DNA of 64,000 nt, from assembly GCF_937927635.1 (NCBI RefSeq), contig NZ_CALBRW010000020.1, positions 62,001-126,000 of the forward strand, written 5' to 3'. Every line of letters begins with the position of its first letter. Positions within the stretch are counted from its first letter, which is position 1. This stretch comes from an uncultured Microbacterium sp. (GTDB taxonomy: Bacteria > Actinomycetota > Actinomycetes > Actinomycetales > Microbacteriaceae). Made by a program: the position numbers and the translations under genes. Under the pieces are notes generated by a model. It was given only the letters and a program-made list of their open reading frames with translations, did no database searches and was not told the DNA's origin. This document shows positions 35,139-44,308 of the stretch, piece after piece.

Positions 35139-36482
35139 ATGACCACCCAGACCTTCACCCTGCCCGACGTCGGCGAGGGCCTCACCGAGGCCGAGATCGT
35201 CGCCTGGAAGGTGGCGCCCGGCGACACCGTCGCCATCAATGACGTGATCTGCGAGATCGAGACCGCCAAGTCGCTGGTCGAGCTGCCCTCCCCGCACGCG
35301 GGGGTGGTCGGCGAGATCCTCGCGGCCGAGGGCGCGACGGTCGAGGTCGGAGCACCCATCGTCACATTCGTGTCGGAGGATGCGGATGCCGGGACGCCGG
35401 CCCCCACGGCATCCGCTCCGGCTGCGGAGGAGGGCGGCGGGTCCGTGCTCGTCGGCTACGGTACCGGCGGCGGTGCGACGTCCCGCCGGCGCAAGCCCGC
35501 CGAGAGGGCCGTGCGCTCATCGGTCGGCGTGATCGCCAAGCCGCCGATCCGCAAGCTGGCCCGCGACCTGGGCGTCGACCTCACCGAGGTCACCGCGACC
35601 GGCGCCGACGGCGAGGTCACCCGCGACGACGTCGTGAAGCACGCCGAGCAGGCCAGCGTGTTCCGCAACATCGAGACCCCGGAGTGGGGGAGCGTGCGCG
35701 AGGAGACCGTGCCGGCACCGGCATCCGCTCCGGTCGGACTCGCCCGCGGCATGCAGCCGGCACCGCAGCCGGGGTCGGATGCCCGCACCGAGTCGATCCC
35801 CGTCAAGGGCGTGCGCAAGGCGACCAGCTCGGCCATGGTGCAGAGCGCGTACTCCGCCCCGCACGTGACGGTGTGGAAGGAGGTCGATGCCAGCCGCACG
35901 ATGGAGCTCGTCAAGCGGCTGAAGGCCTCGCCCGACTACGCCGACATCCGCGTCTCGCCTCTGCTGATCATGGCGCGCGCCGTGATCTGGGCCGCCCGCC
36001 GCACGCCGATGGTCAACGCCGCCTGGGTCGACACCGACTCGGGTGCCGAGATCGTCGTGCGGCACTACGTGAACCTCGGCATCGCCGCGGCCACGCCGCG
36101 CGGCCTGCTGGTGCCCAACATCAAGGACGCCCAGGACCTCAGCATGAAGGACCTCGCCCGCGCGCTGAACCGGCTCACGCTCACCGCCCGCGAGGGGAAG
36201 ACCAGCCCCGCCGACCAGCAGGGCGGCACCATCACGATCACCAACATCGGCGTGTTCGGGATGGATGCCGGCACCCCGATCATCAACCCCGGCGAGGCGG
36301 GGATCGTGGCCATGGGCACCATCGCGCAGAAGCCGTGGGTGGTCGACGGCGAGGTGCGTCCGCGCTGGGTGACCACGGTCGCCGGATCCTTCGACCACCG
36401 CGTGATCGACGGCGACCAGATGAGTCGATTCGTCGCCGACGTCGCCTCCGTGCTCGAGGAGCCCGCGCTGCTCGTGGAGTGA
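35139..36482 (+). CDS. bkdC: Dihydrolipoamide acyltransferase (E2)
   Basis: 447 aa. Domains in order: one lipoyl domain (residues 1-80) with the lipoylated Lys in ETAKSLVE, an Ala/Pro linker, a peripheral-subunit-binding domain (KPPIRKLARDLGVDLTEVT, about 135-170), another linker, and the catalytic acyltransferase domain ending SFDHRVIDGDQMSRFV with His and Asp of the HxxxD active site. ATG at 35139 follows AAAGGA; an ATG at 35109 lies inside the palindrome arm. Core of the dehydrogenase complex. Confidence 0.93.
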   Translation: MTTQTFTLPDVGEGLTEAEIVAWKVAPGDTVAINDVICEIETAKSLVELPSPHAGVVGEILAAEGATVEVGAPIVTFVSEDADAGTPAPTASAPAAEEGGGSVLVGYGTGGGATSRRRKPAERAVRSSVGVIAKPPIRKLARDLGVDLTEVTATGADGEVTRDDVVKHAEQASVFRNIETPEWGSVREETVPAPASAPVGLARGMQPAPQPGSDARTESIPVKGVRKATSSAMVQSAYSAPHVTVWKEVDASRTMELVKRLKASPDYADIRVSPLLIMARAVIWAARRTPMVNAAWVDTDSGAEIVVRHYVNLGIAAATPRGLLVPNIKDAQDLSMKDLARALNRLTLTAREGKTSPADQQGGTITITNIGVFGMDAGTPIINPGEAGIVAMGTIAQKPWVVDGEVRPRWVTTVAGSFDHRVIDGDQMSRFVADVASVLEEPALLVE

Positions 36483-36484
36483 GA

Positions 36485-36520
36485 GAAGCGGTCGTCCCGG
36501 ATGACCGGGGCGACCGCTTC
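36485..36520. terminator. Strong bidirectional terminator hairpin
   Basis: A 16-bp stem (GAAGCGGTCGTCCCGG, 36485-36500, pairing with 36505-36520, one G-U pair) with a 4-base loop, between the convergent stops of E2 and the Fae-like gene. It starts 3 bases after the E2 stop. Confidence 0.7.
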
Positions 36521-36538
36521 GACTGCGCGCGCCGCCGC

Positions 36539-37063
36539 TCAGTCGCCCCCGTAGAACGGGTGCGTCAGCGCGTCGCGTCCGTCCACCTGTGCGGAGCGGA
36601 TGCTCGCGGGCAGGCCGTTCGCGGCTTCCGAGACCGCTGACGCCGCCGCCGCGCGAGCCGCGAGCTTGACCTGCGTCTCGTCGTCGCACGCCGGGTCGAT
36701 CCACAGCGCCACGAACACGAGCGTGTCCTGGTCGCCGGTGATGTGCCCCTGCGCGACGGCGTCCAGCACGCCCTGGGAGACGCCGACCTGCGCAGCGCCG
36801 AAGACCATGGTCTCGACCATCCCGACCTCGGCGTGGCTCTTGGAGAGGATCACGGTCGGCGGGTTGACCGTCACGTACTCCTGCTGGCTCTCTCCCACGC
36901 AGGCGAGGATGGGCGTGAAGCCCGGCCGCGGCGAGGTGAAGGCCGTCGTGATCGACGCGGCCGTCGGGGTGCCGCGCCGCGCCAGCAGCACGTTGACGTG
37001 CACGCCGTTCGGCGCCGTCCCGCCCCAGCCCTGCGCGAACCGCCCGTCGATGTCCTGGTTCAT
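36539..37063 (-). CDS. Formaldehyde-activating-enzyme (Fae)-like protein
   Basis: 174 aa. It aligns by eye with methylotroph Fae over its length: the VHVNVLLARRGTPTAAS segment matches the Fae HIDLIIGPRGSPAE region, including the key His; FGAAQVGVSQGVLDAVAQG matches FGPAQ-VA-AVQDAVAEG; and the end RDALTHPFYG matches SATHPF. Fae condenses formaldehyde with tetrahydromethanopterin. No H4MPT genes are visible here, so this paralogue may bind formaldehyde, another aldehyde or another pterin. ATG at 37063 follows GGGAG and overlaps the kinase stop. Last gene of the ten-gene operon. Confidence 0.8.
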   Translation of the reverse strand: MNQDIDGRFAQGWGGTAPNGVHVNVLLARRGTPTAASITTAFTSPRPGFTPILACVGESQQEYVTVNPPTVILSKSHAEVGMVETMVFGAAQVGVSQGVLDAVAQGHITGDQDTLVFVALWIDPACDDETQVKLAARAAAASAVSEAANGLPASIRSAQVDGRDALTHPFYGGD

Positions 37064-38535
37064 CTCTCGTCTCCCTTCCCCGCGGCATCCGCCGCAGGCG
37101 ATCGCGATTGTTCGGTCCCGGGGCCGTGAGCGACCGCGAAGCGCGACAGTTCGGCGATGCGCGTGCGGATCTCCCGATGCCAGGGGCGCAGCCTCCGGTA
37201 GGCGGCGGCATCCGCTCCCGGCGAGGCGGCGGGCACCTGTCTGGCCATCGCCCGCAGCGCAGTGGCCCAATCGGCGTGCACACCGGCGCCGACGGCGGCG
37301 CAGATCGCCGCGCCGATCCCGGCCGCGTCGTCGTTCTCGGCGCGGCGCACGGGCAGCGCGAACACGTCGGCGAGGATCTGCCGCATCGTGGCCGACGCCG
37401 CCCCGCCGCCGGTGACCACCAGCGCCTCGGGACGCAGGCCGAGCTCGGCCGACATCGCATCGGCGTTGTCGGCCATGGTCAACGCGATCCCCTCGAGGAT
37501 GGCGCGGTACAGGTGCGCACGCCCCTGCGCGCCGGAGAAGCCGATGATCGCGCCGCGGCGCCACGGCTCGTCATCCGGTGCCAGCCAGTCCAGCACTGCC
37601 GCGACGCCGTCACTGCCAGCCGGGACGCCGGATGCCTCGGCATCCAGCACCCCCTCGAGGTCGTACATCGTCTCATCCGCGGCATCGTCGGACCGGATCA
37701 GCCGGCGCAGCCAGCTGATCGTCCACATCCCGCGCCGGATGCCGTGGCTCTCCGCCAGGTGCACGCCGGGTCGCGCGGCGAAGTTGGACCAGTACGCGGC
37801 GCCGTGCTCCGGCCCGTCGCCCACCGTCATCGCGGCGATGTACGTGCCCAGCGACAGCAGCAGCATGCGGGAGTCCGCGACACCGGCGCCGAGCGCCTCG
37901 ACGGCCTTGTCGTTCGCCGTCGCGAAAACGGGAACCCCTTCGGGCAGCCCGGTCGCCGCGGCAGCATCCGCCGTGATCCGGCCGAGCTCCTCGCCCGGAT
38001 CCCTCAGCTCGAAGAGCATCGTCCGCGGCATCCCGGTCGCCGCGTATGCGGCGGGATCGGCCGACCAGCGCCAGGAGCGGGTGTCGATCGGCCAGACGCC
38101 CTGCAGGTTGGCGCTCGCGTCGGTGCGCTCGCCGGTGAGCCGATGCGCGATGTACCCGGATGACGACGTCACCCACCGCGCGTCGGGCGCCGCAGCCGGA
38201 TCGAACGGCCGCCCCACTCGCTCGTCCATCCAGCTCAGCAGCGGCTCGGCCAGCATCCCGTCCGCGCGGAGATACGCCCGGCAGAAGCGGATCGTGCACA
38301 ACCCCACCCCGACGATGCGCGAACGGTCGCCGTCGAACCGCGCCAGGGCCGCGGTGCAGGCCCGCGCGATGGAGTCCCACACGTCGTCGTCCGGATGCAC
38401 GACCCGGCCGGGAGCGATCGTGTCGTACGGCCGCAGCCCTACCCGGGCGGAGGCGTGCACCCGGCCGTCCTGATCGACCACGAGCACCTTCGTGCTCTGC
38501 GATCCGTTGTCGATCGCGACGAGGTACGAGTCCAC
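37060..38535 (-). CDS. FGGY-family carbohydrate kinase
   Basis: 491 aa. N-terminal ATPase-fold strand YLVAIDNGSQSTKVLVVDQ, catalytic-Asp region SWMDERVGRPFD (about 100), and the second-domain phosphate motifs LLLSLGTYIAA (about 225) and EALVVTGGGAASATMRQIL (about 380) match xylulose/ribulose/AI-2 kinase types. It should phosphorylate a polyol or ketose. No isomerase or aldolase lies beside it, so the product's route is unclear. Short overlap with the Fae-like gene; 3 bases after the FAD oxidase stop. Confidence 0.88.
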   Translation of the reverse strand: MDSYLVAIDNGSQSTKVLVVDQDGRVHASARVGLRPYDTIAPGRVVHPDDDVWDSIARACTAALARFDGDRSRIVGVGLCTIRFCRAYLRADGMLAEPLLSWMDERVGRPFDPAAAPDARWVTSSSGYIAHRLTGERTDASANLQGVWPIDTRSWRWSADPAAYAATGMPRTMLFELRDPGEELGRITADAAAATGLPEGVPVFATANDKAVEALGAGVADSRMLLLSLGTYIAAMTVGDGPEHGAAYWSNFAARPGVHLAESHGIRRGMWTISWLRRLIRSDDAADETMYDLEGVLDAEASGVPAGSDGVAAVLDWLAPDDEPWRRGAIIGFSGAQGRAHLYRAILEGIALTMADNADAMSAELGLRPEALVVTGGGAASATMRQILADVFALPVRRAENDDAAGIGAAICAAVGAGVHADWATALRAMARQVPAASPGADAAAYRRLRPWHREIRTRIAELSRFAVAHGPGTEQSRSPAADAAGKGDER

Positions 38536-38538
38536 TCC

Positions 38539-40002
38539 TCACGCCTCCAGCGGGTAGATCGTTCCCGGGTTCATGATTCCGTTCGGGTCGAGAGCGTGCT
38601 TCAGGCGCTCCAGCAGCACGTAGGCGCTGCCGTGCTCCTGCCGCGTCCACGGGGTGCGGTACTTGCCGATGCCGTGATGGTGCACCATCGACCCGCCCAG
38701 GCGCAGCGCCTCCTCCACGATGATCGCGTTGAGGGGCTCGTGGTACTCGGTGATCTCCTGCCGCGGCTCGCAGCGGATGTCGTAGTCGTACACGAAGTAC
38801 AGGTTCGTACCGGTCTGGTAGCTGTGCGACGAGTGCGCGCCCAGCATCGTCAGGTCCTCGGCCCGGGGGAACTCCGCGCGGATCCTGTTCATCACGGCCT
38901 CGTACAGCTCGTTCGTGCGCGACCAGTCCACCGAGACCTCGGTGGTGTAGCCCAGGTGCGGGCGCTCCTGCATCTCGCGCCGCTCGCGGTCGATTGCCGA
39001 CTGATCCCAGTTCAGGCGCGCGAACCACTGCTCGATCAGGGAGTCGTCCACCCGCACGTGCGGCCGGTCGGCGAACACCTCCTCGATCGCGGTGGCTGTG
39101 GCGTCAGCCAGGGCCTTCGGGCCCTCGGCCACCAGCACGACGACGTTCTTCCCGTCGGAGAAGTGGCTGAAGTGCTGACGTGCGTCCTCCGGCGAATAGA
39201 CCCGGCACACCGAGGGGCGGTAGCCCGACGTGATCAGCTCGCGCAGCGCGTCGACTCCCGCAACGAAGTCGTCGACGAGGAATCCGAAGTACCGGTTGTT
39301 CTCCGGCTGATGCCGGAAGACCTTGATCGTGACCTCGGTGATCACGCACAGCGCACCCTCGTTGCCGATGACCATGTGACGGATGTCGGGGCCCGCCGCG
39401 CGCCGCGGGACGTTCTTGATGCGCGTGATCGTGCCGTCGGCCAGCACGGCCTCGAGCCCCACGATCATGTCCTCGATGCCGCCGTACAGCGTCGAGAACT
39501 GGCCGATCGATCGCGTCGCGGTCAGTCCGCCGTACTGCGCGAGGGGCTTGGACTGCGGCGAGTGACCGGTCGTCAGGCCCTGCAGGCGCAGCTCGTCCTC
39601 CAGCCGCTGCAGCGGCACGCCGCACTGCACGGTGACCATCATGTCCACGGCGTTCACGTCGAGGATCGCGTCCATGTGCGAGCCGTCCAGCACGATCGAG
39701 TCGGCGATGACCGTCTCCAGCCCGCCCTCGGTGGCCGTGCGACCGGTGCGCGGCACGACGGCGATGAGGTTCTCGTTCGCGAACCGCAGCACGTCCGCGA
39801 CCTCCTGCGCGCTCGCCGGGTAGACGATGGCCGACGGGAACGGTCCGTCGAAGATGCCGTGCGCGGCGGTGTACTTCTTGAACCTGTCGACCGAGGCGCT
39901 GCGCAGCGCGGTCGGGTCGGTGTCGATCTTGTCCGGTCCGAGGATGCCAGTGAGGCCCTCGACGATCTGGGCGGTGCTCAGCGCGGAACGGGAATCAGTC
40001 AT
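38539..40002 (-). CDS. FAD-linked oxidase, alkyl-DHAP-synthase/GlcD type
   Basis: 487 aa, VAO-fold flavoprotein. The FAD domain shows YPASAQEVADVLRFANE and VVPRTGRTATEGGLETV with the P-loop region, and YGGLTATRSIGQFSTLYGG. The C-terminus has a histidine cluster GSMVHHHGIGKYR, as in alkyl-dihydroxyacetone-phosphate synthases and some D-2-hydroxyacid dehydrogenases. It may oxidise a hydroxyacid or polyol in the pathway. It lies between SDR and kinase in one operon. Substrate unknown. Confidence 0.87.
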   Translation of the reverse strand: MTDSRSALSTAQIVEGLTGILGPDKIDTDPTALRSASVDRFKKYTAAHGIFDGPFPSAIVYPASAQEVADVLRFANENLIAVVPRTGRTATEGGLETVIADSIVLDGSHMDAILDVNAVDMMVTVQCGVPLQRLEDELRLQGLTTGHSPQSKPLAQYGGLTATRSIGQFSTLYGGIEDMIVGLEAVLADGTITRIKNVPRRAAGPDIRHMVIGNEGALCVITEVTIKVFRHQPENNRYFGFLVDDFVAGVDALRELITSGYRPSVCRVYSPEDARQHFSHFSDGKNVVVLVAEGPKALADATATAIEEVFADRPHVRVDDSLIEQWFARLNWDQSAIDRERREMQERPHLGYTTEVSVDWSRTNELYEAVMNRIRAEFPRAEDLTMLGAHSSHSYQTGTNLYFVYDYDIRCEPRQEITEYHEPLNAIIVEEALRLGGSMVHHHGIGKYRTPWTRQEHGSAYVLLERLKHALDPNGIMNPGTIYPLEA

Positions 40003-40042
40003 GTCTCTCTCTCAGGGCGGTGGGGCGAACAGGGCGGTGGGC

Positions 40043-40819
40043 TCAGCGGACCAGGTAGCCGCCGTCGACGGTGAGCGTGTGCCCGTTGACGTAGTCGGAT
40101 GCGCGGCTGCACAGGAACACGAGCGGTCCCATCAGGTCGGCGGGGTCACCCCACCGGTCGGCGGGGGTGTGGTCGATGATCCGCCGGTCGGCTGCGGGAT
40201 CGGAGCGGGTGGCCTCGGTGATGGCGGTGGCGAAGTATCCGGGGGCGAGGGCATTGACCTGGATGCCGTGGGCGCCCAGCTCGTCGGCGTACGCCTTGGT
40301 CAGACCGACGATGCCCGCCTTCGTCGCCGCGTACGCCGGCGACTGCCTGCCGCCGAGGAACGAGAACAACGAGGCGATGCTGACGATCTTCCCCGACCCC
40401 TGCGGCACCATCACGCGTGCGGCCTCGTGCGCGAAGTCGAACGCGGCCGTGAGATTGACGGCGACCATCGGGTCCCACTTGCTGCGGTCGAAGGCGAGCA
40501 CGTCGTCCAGCAGGCAGATACCGGCGGAGTTGACGAGGATGTCGAGCCCGCCGAGCTCGGCGACGCAGGCATCCACCATCCGAGCCGGGGTGCCGGAGAC
40601 GGTGATGTCGGCCTGGGCGAACACGAAGCGCCGTCCGTGCGCGCTCACCAGCCGTTCGGTGGTGCCGTCGTCGGGGGCGAGCCCCGGCGCGAACACGTCG
40701 GCGCCCGCCGCGGCCAGCGCCACCGTGAACGCGCGACCGAGGCCGGTGTTGCCGCCGGTGACGATGGCGCGCTTCCCGGCGAGCGAGAAGAACGAGGGTG
40801 CGAATTCGGTGATCTCCAC
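40043..40819 (-). CDS. SDR-family oxidoreductase (GolD/KduD-like)
   Basis: 258 aa, classical SDR. TGGNTGLG (about residues 22-29), NSAG (about 100), Ser in SIASLFSF, YAATKAG (about 166) and the C-terminal GHTLTVDGGYLV. The GTG start at 40819 has AGGAGGG 7 bases upstream and lies 2 bases after the aldehyde dehydrogenase stop. Closest general resemblance is to polyol and gluconate-type 2-dehydrogenases. Works in the same operon as the kinase and FAD oxidase. Confidence 0.9.
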   Translation of the reverse strand: MEITEFAPSFFSLAGKRAIVTGGNTGLGRAFTVALAAAGADVFAPGLAPDDGTTERLVSAHGRRFVFAQADITVSGTPARMVDACVAELGGLDILVNSAGICLLDDVLAFDRSKWDPMVAVNLTAAFDFAHEAARVMVPQGSGKIVSIASLFSFLGGRQSPAYAATKAGIVGLTKAYADELGAHGIQVNALAPGYFATAITEATRSDPAADRRIIDHTPADRWGDPADLMGPLVFLCSRASDYVNGHTLTVDGGYLVR

Positions 40820-40821
40820 GA

Positions 40822-42294
40822 TCAGTCCCTCCTGCTCGGGTCGGCGATGCCGACGTAGCGGGTCTCCAGGTACTCGTCGATGCCCTCGATGCCGCCCTCG
40901 CGGCCCAGGCCCGACTGCTTCACGCCGCCGAACGGCGCGGCGGGGTTCGACACCACGCCCGCGTTGATTCCCAGCATCCCGGTGTCCAGCTCGTCCGCCA
41001 GGCGCAGGGCGCGATCCAGGTCGCGGGTGAAGGCGAAGCTGACCAGCCCGAACGAGGTGGCGTTCGCCAGCCGGATGGCCTCTTCCTCGTCGCGGAACGT
41101 GGTGATGGGCGCGACGGGTCCGAAGATCTCCTCGTCCAGGATGCCGGCGCCGTCGGGGACGTCCACGAGCACCGTCGGCTGGTAGAAGTAGCCGGGGCCG
41201 GGGAGCGCCGCGCCGCCCAGTGCGACGCGTGCGCCGTCGCGCACCGCGCCGTCGACGAGCGACGCGATCTTGTCGCGCGTGGCCGCGTCGACCATCGGGC
41301 CGATGGTGGATGCCGGTTCCGTGCCGCGCGCGGGATGGAACGCCGCCATCCGGGCGGTGAACGCCGTCGTGAACTCCTCTGCCACGCTCTCGTGCACGAT
41401 GAAACGGTTCGCGGCCACGCAGGCCTCGCCGCCGTTGCGCATCTTGGCGGCGATGGCGCCGTCGACGGCGGCGGGGATGTCGGCGTCCTCGAAGACGAGG
41501 AACGGGGCGTTGCCGCCGAGCTCCATCGACACCCGCAGCACCTGGTCGGCGGAATCGGCGATGAGCCTGCGGCCCACCTCGGTCGAACCGGTGAACGAGA
41601 GCTTGCGCAGCCGCGAGTCCTTGATCAGCGGCCCGGTGACCGCACCGGCGTGCGAGGTGGGGATGACGTTGAGCACGCCGGCGGGGAGACCGGCCTCTTC
41701 GAACACCTGCGTGAGCAGCAGCGCCGTCAGCGGCGTGAGCGCGGCGGGCTTGAGTACCATCGTGCAGCCGGCGGCGATCGCCGGCGCGATCTTGCGGGTC
41801 GCCATCGCCAGGGGGAAGTTCCACGGGGTGATGAACAGGCACGGGCCCACGGGGCGCTTCACGACCAGCAGTCGGTTGCGGCCATCGGGCGCCGTCGCGT
41901 ACCGGCCCGCGATGCGCGGGGCCTCCTCCGAGAACCAACGCAGGAACTCGGCGCCGTAGGCGACCTCTCCGCGGGACTCCGCGAGCGGCTTGCCCATCTC
42001 GATGGTCATCGTCAGCGCGAACTCCTCGGCGCGCTCGGTCACCAGCTCGAACGCGCGGCGGAGGATCTCCGACCTCTCGCGGGGAGAGGTGCGCTCCCAG
42101 GAGCGGCGTGCGCGGCCGGCGGCATCCAGGGCATCCTGCCCGTCCTGCACGGTCGCGTCGGCGACCCGGGCGAGCACCTGCTCGGTCGCAGGATCGGTCA
42201 CGTCGAAAGTCGCGCCGTTCGACGCGTCGCGCCAGCGGCCGTCGATGTACAGGCCGGTGGGGATCGTCGCCAGCAGCTCGCTCTCGGTGGTCAT
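40822..42294 (-). CDS. NAD(P)-dependent aldehyde dehydrogenase (GabD-like)
   Basis: 490 aa. Catalytic residues: Asn in TPWNFPLAM (about 156), Glu in SMELGGNAP (about 254), Cys in NGGEACVAANRF (about 288), and the cofactor motif FTGSTEVGRRL. FDEEIFGPVAP-type and PFGGVKQSGLGREGG segments fit succinate-semialdehyde dehydrogenases. It would oxidise a semialdehyde arising in the pathway to an acid. Start ATG overlaps the dehydrogenase before it (ATGA). Confidence 0.92.
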   Translation of the reverse strand: MTTESELLATIPTGLYIDGRWRDASNGATFDVTDPATEQVLARVADATVQDGQDALDAAGRARRSWERTSPRERSEILRRAFELVTERAEEFALTMTIEMGKPLAESRGEVAYGAEFLRWFSEEAPRIAGRYATAPDGRNRLLVVKRPVGPCLFITPWNFPLAMATRKIAPAIAAGCTMVLKPAALTPLTALLLTQVFEEAGLPAGVLNVIPTSHAGAVTGPLIKDSRLRKLSFTGSTEVGRRLIADSADQVLRVSMELGGNAPFLVFEDADIPAAVDGAIAAKMRNGGEACVAANRFIVHESVAEEFTTAFTARMAAFHPARGTEPASTIGPMVDAATRDKIASLVDGAVRDGARVALGGAALPGPGYFYQPTVLVDVPDGAGILDEEIFGPVAPITTFRDEEEAIRLANATSFGLVSFAFTRDLDRALRLADELDTGMLGINAGVVSNPAAPFGGVKQSGLGREGGIEGIDEYLETRYVGIADPSRRD

Positions 42295-43250
42295 GCCGCC
42301 TGTCCCTTCTGCTCATCGGTGTCGACAGCGACGGCATCGGCCAGCCGCAGTCGCGTGCCGAGCAGGTCCTCGTACAGCTGGAACGGCTGCATCTCGCCGG
42401 CGCGGTCGCCGTAGGTGGCCTTGGCGCGCCGGAAGATCTGGTCGACCAGACCGGACAGCTCGACCGGCATCCCGACCGCACGGGCCAGATCGACCGACAG
42501 GCCGAGATCCTTGCACGCCAGGGCCAGTGCGAAGCCCTCGTCGTAGTCGCCGCCGTCGAGGATGGAGAGCACGTCGTGCTCGAGGAAGTTGCTGTTGGCC
42601 GGGCTCGCGATGAGGGCATCGCGCAGCACCTTCAGGTCGACTCCGGCCTTCACGCCGACGGCGAGGACCTCTGCGGTGGACACCAGATGCGAGAACCACA
42701 GCTGATTGATCATGAGCTTGACCGCGTAGCCGGCGCCGTGGCCGCCCACGTGCAGGATCCGCTCGGGGTCGCCCATCGCCTCGAAGACGGGGCGCAGTCG
42801 GGCGACGTCGTCCGCGTCGCCGCCGATGAAGATCTGCAGCATGCCGCGGGCGGCGCCCACCGACATGCCGCTGACCGGCGCGTCGAAGATGTGCAGCCCC
42901 CGGCCAGAGGCGGCGGCGCGCACGGCATCCGCCACCTCCGGGACCGAGGTCGACATGTCCACCCACGTCCCGCCATCCCGGATGCCCTCGAGGATCCCTC
43001 CGGGACCCGCGGCCACCTCGGACACGTGCCGGGGCGTGGGAAGCATGGTGATGACGACGTCGCTGGCGGCGGCCACCGCGGCAGCGCTGTCCGCCCACCG
43101 CGCCCCGCCGGCGATGAGACCGTCGGCGGCCTCGCGCCGGACGTCGTTGACGACCAGCGGGAATCCGGCTGCCTGCAGGTTGCGGGTCATGCCGCCGCCC
43201 ATGCTCCCGAGTCCGATGAAGCCGATGGTCGGGTGATCCTGAATGGACAT
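42291..43250 (-). CDS. 3-hydroxyisobutyrate dehydrogenase-like oxidoreductase
   Basis: 319 aa, beta-hydroxyacid dehydrogenase family. The Rossmann motif GFIGLGSMGGGM (residues 9-20), DAPVSGMSVGAARG (about 118-131) for substrate binding, and GAGYAVKLMINQ with the catalytic Lys (about 172) are all present. The family oxidises 3-hydroxy acids to semialdehydes (hydroxyisobutyrate, threonate, tartronate). Next to an aldehyde dehydrogenase, a two-step alcohol to acid conversion is plausible. ATG after AAGGAA. Confidence 0.9.
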   Translation of the reverse strand: MSIQDHPTIGFIGLGSMGGGMTRNLQAAGFPLVVNDVRREAADGLIAGGARWADSAAAVAAASDVVITMLPTPRHVSEVAAGPGGILEGIRDGGTWVDMSTSVPEVADAVRAAASGRGLHIFDAPVSGMSVGAARGMLQIFIGGDADDVARLRPVFEAMGDPERILHVGGHGAGYAVKLMINQLWFSHLVSTAEVLAVGVKAGVDLKVLRDALIASPANSNFLEHDVLSILDGGDYDEGFALALACKDLGLSVDLARAVGMPVELSGLVDQIFRRAKATYGDRAGEMQPFQLYEDLLGTRLRLADAVAVDTDEQKGQAA

Positions 43251-43300
43251 GGTTCCTTCCTGATTCTTCTTCTGTGCTTCTGCTCCGTGCGGGAAGAGCC

Positions 43301-44245
43301 TCAGATGAGGCCCTTCTCCTTCAGGAACTCCTTGGCGACGTCGGCCGGCTCCTCGCCGTCCACGTCGACCTTCGCGTTGAGGGTCTGCATCTGCTCGGTG
43401 GTCAGCAGCGGCGAGAGCTTGGCCATCACGTCGGCGATCTTCGGGTACTTGGTGAAGACCGCGTTCTGCATGGTGAACGCGCCCTGGTAGACGGGGAAGA
43501 ACTGCTTGTCGTCCTGCATGACCGTCAGATCCAGCGCCTTGATGCGGCCGTCGGTCTGGAAGACCTCGCCGAAGTTGCAGTCGCTGCCCTTCTGCGTGGC
43601 CGTGTAGATCACGCCGGTGTCCAGCAGCTTCACGTTCGACGCGGGGACGTCGATGCCGTACGCCTTGGCGAGTCCCGGCCAGCCGTCGTCGCGGGTGGAG
43701 AACTCGCTCTCGATGCAGAAGGTCTGCTGGTCCTTGGGCAGCGCGGCCACGTCGCTGAGCGTCTTGACGTTCAGCTTCTTCGCCTCGGAGGAGCGCACGG
43801 CGAAGGCGTAGGTGTTGTTCAGCGGCGCCGGGTCGAGCCACTTCACGTCGTTGGCCTTCAGGTCCGCCTCGGCGACGGCGGTGAACTGCGCACTGGGGTC
43901 GGTGATCGGCGCCGTGTTGCCGAGGTAGGTGATCCACGCGGTGCCGGTGTACTCCCAGTAGCCGAGGAAGTCCTTGTTGGTGAGGGCCTGCCGGGTGTTG
44001 GCGGAGCCGACGAGCTTGGTGTTGGTCGTCAGGTTGGCGCCGTGGGCGTTGAGCAGGTCGGTGGTCATGTAGGCGAGGATGTACTGCTCCGAGAAGTCCT
44101 TCGAGCCGATCACACCGGTCAGGCCCTTCAGATCGTCGCTCTTGCTGCCGCTCTCGACGGCGCTTCCGGTGGAGCATCCCGCTGTGAGAAGGGCGGTGGT
44201 GACGAGGATCGCAGCGGTCGCGGCGATGTGACGCTTGGTGAACAT
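43301..44245 (-). CDS. Quaternary-ammonium ABC transporter substrate-binding lipoprotein
   Basis: OpuAC/OpuC-type binding protein, 314 aa, with lipobox ALLTAGC. GVIGSKDFSEQYILAYMTTDLL is the family start (VGSKNFTEQ-like). Aromatic residues for a cation-pi cage are present in GYWEYTGTAWITYLG and NNTYAFAV. Ligands of the family are glycine betaine, choline, carnitine and relatives. Surrounded by its two permeases and ATPase in the same operon, followed by catabolic enzymes, so uptake for catabolism rather than osmoprotection is likely. Confidence 0.9.
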   Translation of the reverse strand: MFTKRHIAATAAILVTTALLTAGCSTGSAVESGSKSDDLKGLTGVIGSKDFSEQYILAYMTTDLLNAHGANLTTNTKLVGSANTRQALTNKDFLGYWEYTGTAWITYLGNTAPITDPSAQFTAVAEADLKANDVKWLDPAPLNNTYAFAVRSSEAKKLNVKTLSDVAALPKDQQTFCIESEFSTRDDGWPGLAKAYGIDVPASNVKLLDTGVIYTATQKGSDCNFGEVFQTDGRIKALDLTVMQDDKQFFPVYQGAFTMQNAVFTKYPKIADVMAKLSPLLTTEQMQTLNAKVDVDGEEPADVAKEFLKEKGLI

Positions 44246-44308
44246 GGTTCTCCTGAATCGAGTTGGTGCGGGTTTTTGTAAAGGGATGCCGGTGACGACC
44301 GGCCGGGC

